Below, piece by piece: positions 61,261-64,000 of a stretch of 64,000 nucleotides of DNA; the stretch's first letter is position 1; every line of letters begins with the position of its first letter. The notes below the pieces were generated by a model. The model was given only the letters and a program-made list of their open reading frames with translations, was not told the origin of the DNA and ran no database searches. The position numbers and the translations under genes are program-made. The stretch comes from Thalassomonas actiniarum (GTDB taxonomy: Bacteria; Pseudomonadota; Gammaproteobacteria; Enterobacterales; Alteromonadaceae), in assembly GCF_000948975.2 (NCBI RefSeq), contig NZ_CP059735.1:186001-250000 (forward strand), in the 5' to 3' direction.

Positions 61261-61530
61261 ATGATGAAAATAGTCAATAGCCCGCTGGTAAGTGCGGGTT
61301 TAAACAGCCAAGCAAGCAAGCCGGCCGGTAAAGAGAGTAAAGAAAGCGCCCCTGTGCCCGAGAGGACGACTAAGGTGGATAACTTCCTGGATATCAACAA
61401 TCAATTGGCTTCGTCATCCGATGTCGATATGGAAAAAGTGAACCAGGTACGCGAGCTGATCGCCGAGGGTAATCTGACCTTAGACGTGGATGTGCTCAGC
61501 GACGCCATTTTGGAAATGCACAGACGATGA
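61261..61530 (+). CDS. flgM: Anti-sigma-28 factor FlgM
   Basis: An 89-residue protein, disordered in the first half and helical in the second (VDMEKVNQVRELIAEGNLTL, DVDVLSDAILEMHRR), the conserved sigma-28-binding part. It holds LafS until exported through the finished hook. The stop overlaps flgN by four bases (ATGA). Two ATG codons stand in tandem at the start. Confidence 0.9.
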   Translation: MMKIVNSPLVSAGLNSQASKPAGKESKESAPVPERTTKVDNFLDINNQLASSSDVDMEKVNQVRELIAEGNLTLDVDVLSDAILEMHRR

Positions 61531-61964
61531 ATAATGTTCAACAGGGACTTAGAGCACTGGTCAATGGTATCAAGCAGGATATTATTTACTACACCCGCTT
61601 TCAGGCCCTGTTAAAAGAACAACAGGTTGCGATGCAGCGCCATGACAGTGAAAAACTGCTCAAGGTGAATCAGCGCCATGAAAAGCTCTATCAGCTGATT
61701 TTAGCCCAGGCGAAAAAACGTAAGGCCATCTTGCTGAAATTTGGCGTGACGGCGGATAACGCGGGCATAGAAACCGTGTTTAACAGCTTAAATCATGTTT
61801 CCAAAGGCCGGGTTTACGAGTTGTGGCAACAGCTGGAGCAACTGACCCGGGATTGCCAGCAGCAAAATGAGATCAACGGCCGTTTACTGGCCGCCCAGCA
61901 CGAATTACTCAATAAACTCATTCACCCGCAAGACAGCGGCGAATACGCACCTGTTATGCTTTAA
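61527..61964 (+). CDS. flgN: FlgK/FlgL export chaperone FlgN
   Basis: A 145-residue all-helical protein (ALLKEQQVAMQRHDSEKLLK, ELWQQLEQLTRDCQQQNEIN, GRLLAAQHELLNKLIHPQ) with the FlgN pattern. Binds hook-associated proteins in the cytoplasm. Coupled to flgM. Confidence 0.88.
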   Translation: MNNVQQGLRALVNGIKQDIIYYTRFQALLKEQQVAMQRHDSEKLLKVNQRHEKLYQLILAQAKKRKAILLKFGVTADNAGIETVFNSLNHVSKGRVYELWQQLEQLTRDCQQQNEINGRLLAAQHELLNKLIHPQDSGEYAPVML

Positions 61965-62027
61965 AGCGGCAGAAATATCTTTACGTCAATCTTTCTGCTG
62001 CTTCCTGAAAATCCCCTTTTTTAGCAC

Positions 62028-62855
62028 TTAAGTCGGGATCTGCAACTGTTTTTCCAAATGCTGTTTGATAAAGTAATTCGCCTGCCAGATATCTGTCAGG
62101 GTTTGTTCACTGTGAGGTTTTACATGGGCATAAGGAAACGGGCCGAATTCCGGGGTGATGGTCAGTGCTTTTTCTTGGCGCTCAGCAGCATTGTTAACCA
62201 CCGACTGCCATAAGCGGGTATGGTTATCCAGATGTACCTGCCAACAGGGATCTTGCGGATCGGTAACTTGCGGTCCTTCCTCATAACCGACTCTGGCGTG
62301 AACATGAAAGGCGCTTTTTAACAAGGCATCTACCCGGGCTTGTTGATCGCTTAAGTCAGACTCGTGTACCACCATCCAGTGGCTGATATCCAGATTCAGT
62401 TTCAGCTCGGGCAATTCGTTTAAAATCGCTTCCGTGGTCAGGGTATTGAAGGTAGGCCTGAACCTGTGGGTTTCATGGGTGATGTTAATGCCGTGTTCCT
62501 GTTCCAGCTCTAATGCCCGGTTGAATATTTTCAGGTTATCGCTAAGTGAAAAAATATCCCGGCCGGTATGGCAATTGATAAATTTGGGATTAAAGGTTAT
62601 GGCTTGCTCTACCTGGCGCTCAAGGCTTTCCAGGTGCTGTTGTGGTGTATCACCGTCAGTGCCTATGCCGGTGATGATGGCTAAATCATGCTCCTGATGG
62701 GCTTTAAGGGTAGCGGCGCTGCTAATCGGGTAAAAAGGTAAAAATAATTCCGTCCCCTGGTAGCCTTCCTGCTTGATCTTGGTTAATAAGCCATTTAACT
62801 CTTGCTCATTGTTGCACTGGGCTTCCCAGAATGATTTATGAAACGATAACTGCAC
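62028..62855 (-). CDS. Sugar phosphate isomerase/epimerase-like TIM barrel
   Basis: A 275-residue xylose-isomerase-like TIM barrel. Metal-ligand-like segments are FINCHTGRDIFSL, ITHETHRFRP, LNLDISHWMVVHESD, AFHVHARVGYEEGPQ and TITPEFGPFPYA. All expected His/Glu/Asp ligands are visible. The substrate is unknown. Divergent from a PhyH-family gene, suggesting a shared pathway. Confidence 0.8.
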   Translation of the reverse strand: MQLSFHKSFWEAQCNNEQELNGLLTKIKQEGYQGTELFLPFYPISSAATLKAHQEHDLAIITGIGTDGDTPQQHLESLERQVEQAITFNPKFINCHTGRDIFSLSDNLKIFNRALELEQEHGINITHETHRFRPTFNTLTTEAILNELPELKLNLDISHWMVVHESDLSDQQARVDALLKSAFHVHARVGYEEGPQVTDPQDPCWQVHLDNHTRLWQSVVNNAAERQEKALTITPEFGPFPYAHVKPHSEQTLTDIWQANYFIKQHLEKQLQIPT

Positions 62856-63040
62856 GCTTATGATCCTGCCTGATGAAAAAGCCGCTAAGCTTACCCCAAG
62901 TTGGGGGGATAGTGATATTCCAAATAGTAATATCTTTTTTGAAAGATATTCAATTTACCCACATTACGCTCAGGGGTATAGTTTGCTTATTAACCGCCAT
63001 CATAAATGATGGCTTCCTTCTTTTTCAAAGCAGAGTAAGT

Positions 63041-63877
63041 ATGTTAAGCAGCGAACAAATTCAGCAGTACCGGCAGCAAGGTTTTGTGGTACTGGATCAG
63101 GTTATTCCGCAAGCCATGTTGGAACAGGTAAAAGCCCGTGCGGCTTTGCTGGTGGAGCAATGGGTGGAAGACAGCCCGTCGCACACCTTTACCACCAAAG
63201 ACAATAACCGCAGCGGTGATGATTACTTTCTGGAGTCGGCAGAAAAAATACGCTGTTTTTTTGAAGAAGAAGCTTTTGGCGAAGACGGTAAACTGGTGCA
63301 GGATCGCAGCTTATGTATCAATAAAATCGGTCACGCCCTGCATGAGTTAGATCCGGTTTTCTCTGAATTTAGCCACCAGGGCATGTTGGGGCAGATAGCC
63401 CGGGACATAGGCATGCAGCAGCCAGAAATTCGCCAATCCATGTATATTTTCAAGCAGCCGAGGATCGGCGGTGAAGTCAACTGGCACCAGGATGCGACCT
63501 TTTTCTATACCACGCCGCAAAGCGTTGTGACTTACTGGTTTGCCATTGAAGATGCGACCCTGGAAAACGGTTGTTTATGGGTGGAGCCGGCAGGACATTT
63601 AGGGCCGCTGCGTGAGCGTTTTACTCTTGATGGCAGAACTACGACTATGCTGCCGTTAGATGGGACGCCGTGGCCGACAGAAAACGGCCAGTCGGTGGAA
63701 GTAAAAGCCGGTAGTATCGTGGTATTTCAGGGGACTTTACCCCATTACAGTGCGCCGAACCGTTCCAATAAGTCTCGCCAGGCGTACACTTTGCACGTGA
63801 CCGATGGCGCATGTGAATATGCCAAAGAAAACTGGCTGCAGAGCCGGGAGTTGCCGCTCAGGGGTTTTGATCTTTAG
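63041..63877 (+). CDS. Phytanoyl-CoA dioxygenase (PhyH) family protein
   Basis: A 278-residue Fe(II)/2-oxoglutarate oxygenase. VNWHQDATFFYTTP carries the HxD pair; LPHYSAPNRSNKSRQAYTLH carries the distal His and the 2-oxoglutarate-binding Arg. Close in layout to eukaryotic-like PHYHD1 proteins. The start at 63041 (MLSSEQIQQYRQQGFVVLDQ) is chosen by family alignment; an in-frame ATG at 62873 would add 56 improbable residues. Substrate unknown. Confidence 0.85.
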   Translation: MLSSEQIQQYRQQGFVVLDQVIPQAMLEQVKARAALLVEQWVEDSPSHTFTTKDNNRSGDDYFLESAEKIRCFFEEEAFGEDGKLVQDRSLCINKIGHALHELDPVFSEFSHQGMLGQIARDIGMQQPEIRQSMYIFKQPRIGGEVNWHQDATFFYTTPQSVVTYWFAIEDATLENGCLWVEPAGHLGPLRERFTLDGRTTTMLPLDGTPWPTENGQSVEVKAGSIVVFQGTLPHYSAPNRSNKSRQAYTLHVTDGACEYAKENWLQSRELPLRGFDL

Positions 63878-64000
63878 TTATTGGTTTTTTTCTTTTTTGA
63901 GCGCTTTGGTTTTAAAGGATAACTCGTGTACGCCTCCCAACCAAGCCTCGCCGGTGAATCCCGCCAGGCGCTCATTTTTCTTCTTTGCTTTTGAAAGTTG
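63878..64000 (-). CDS. 3' end of an unidentified gene
   Basis: The last 40 codons of a minus-strand gene that continues past the right edge. The visible C-terminus (ERLAGFTGEAWLGGVHELSF, ending KKEKNQ) is basic. It converges with the PhyH gene with no gap. Too little is visible to name it. Confidence 0.5.
   Translation of the reverse strand, partial: QLSKAKKKNERLAGFTGEAWLGGVHELSFKTKALKKEKNQ

Noticed and set aside
62873-63040. 56-residue N-terminal extension of the right-hand PhyH protein
   Set aside because: It shows no family similarity and overlaps the promoter region shared with the divergent gene.
1-64000. tRNA or rRNA genes, integron integrase, prophage genes
   Set aside because: None was recognised anywhere in the window on either strand by reading; a model-based scan could still find a tRNA.

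Overview
The window reads as a chromosomal segment of a marine gammaproteobacterium. A Thalassomonas or Colwellia-type member of the Alteromonadales is the best guess, from the lateral-type flagellar set, the TonB-receptor/GH65 sugar locus and the integron cassette array. No rRNA or tRNA was recognised, so this rests on gene content alone.

Positions 1-11.0 kb hold a surface-glycan locus. On the minus strand lie rmlB, rmlA, a DegT-type sugar aminotransferase, a WbqC-family protein and methyltransferases. The distal end of that operon (4791-6593) carries three single-base frameshifts. Beyond it are sulfotransferase, TylF-type methyltransferase, PhyH-type dioxygenase and FemAB-like genes. Three tandem FlgO-like lipoprotein genes (11.0-13.0 kb) lie directly upstream of rmlB on the same strand. 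From 13.2 to 21.6 kb there is an alpha-glucoside utilisation locus: MFS permease, GH65 phosphorylase, beta-phosphoglucomutase, LacI-type regulator and TonB-dependent receptor, with matching LacI-type operators in front of the GH65 and receptor genes.

From about 23.9 to 32.9 kb lies an AT-richer array of small, mostly unknown genes separated by 14 attC-like recombination sites. No integron integrase is in the window. One attC is split by an IS110-family element. Its 5' non-coding region folds into two loops whose guide segments match the two halves of the interrupted attC and the two ends of the element, as expected of a bridge RNA that targets attC. This is the strongest finding. Further right are two VOC/GNAT-type genes, a MITE-like inverted repeat (34.8-35.0 kb) and a DUF4920 protein.

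From 35.8 to 62.0 kb is a lateral-type flagellar cluster. On the minus strand, in transcription order, are flgBCDEFGHIJKL, an unknown gene, flagellin, fliD, fliS, a fliT-like gene, fliK, fliL, a sigma-28 factor, motA/motB (lafT/lafU) and a PilZ gene. flgA, flgM and flgN are on the plus strand. flgA is separated from flgMN by an RTX protein, a type I secretion ABC transporter, its membrane-fusion partner and an unknown 322-residue protein. Flagellin and flgM share the same sigma-28-like promoter layout (TTTAAG, 15 bases, GTCGCT). A (TTTTTA)10 tract lies between flagellin and fliD, and a 28-codon mini-ORF repeating the FlgE tail lies between flgE and flgF. The right edge holds a TIM-barrel epimerase-like gene, another PhyH-family gene and the 3' end of an unidentified gene.
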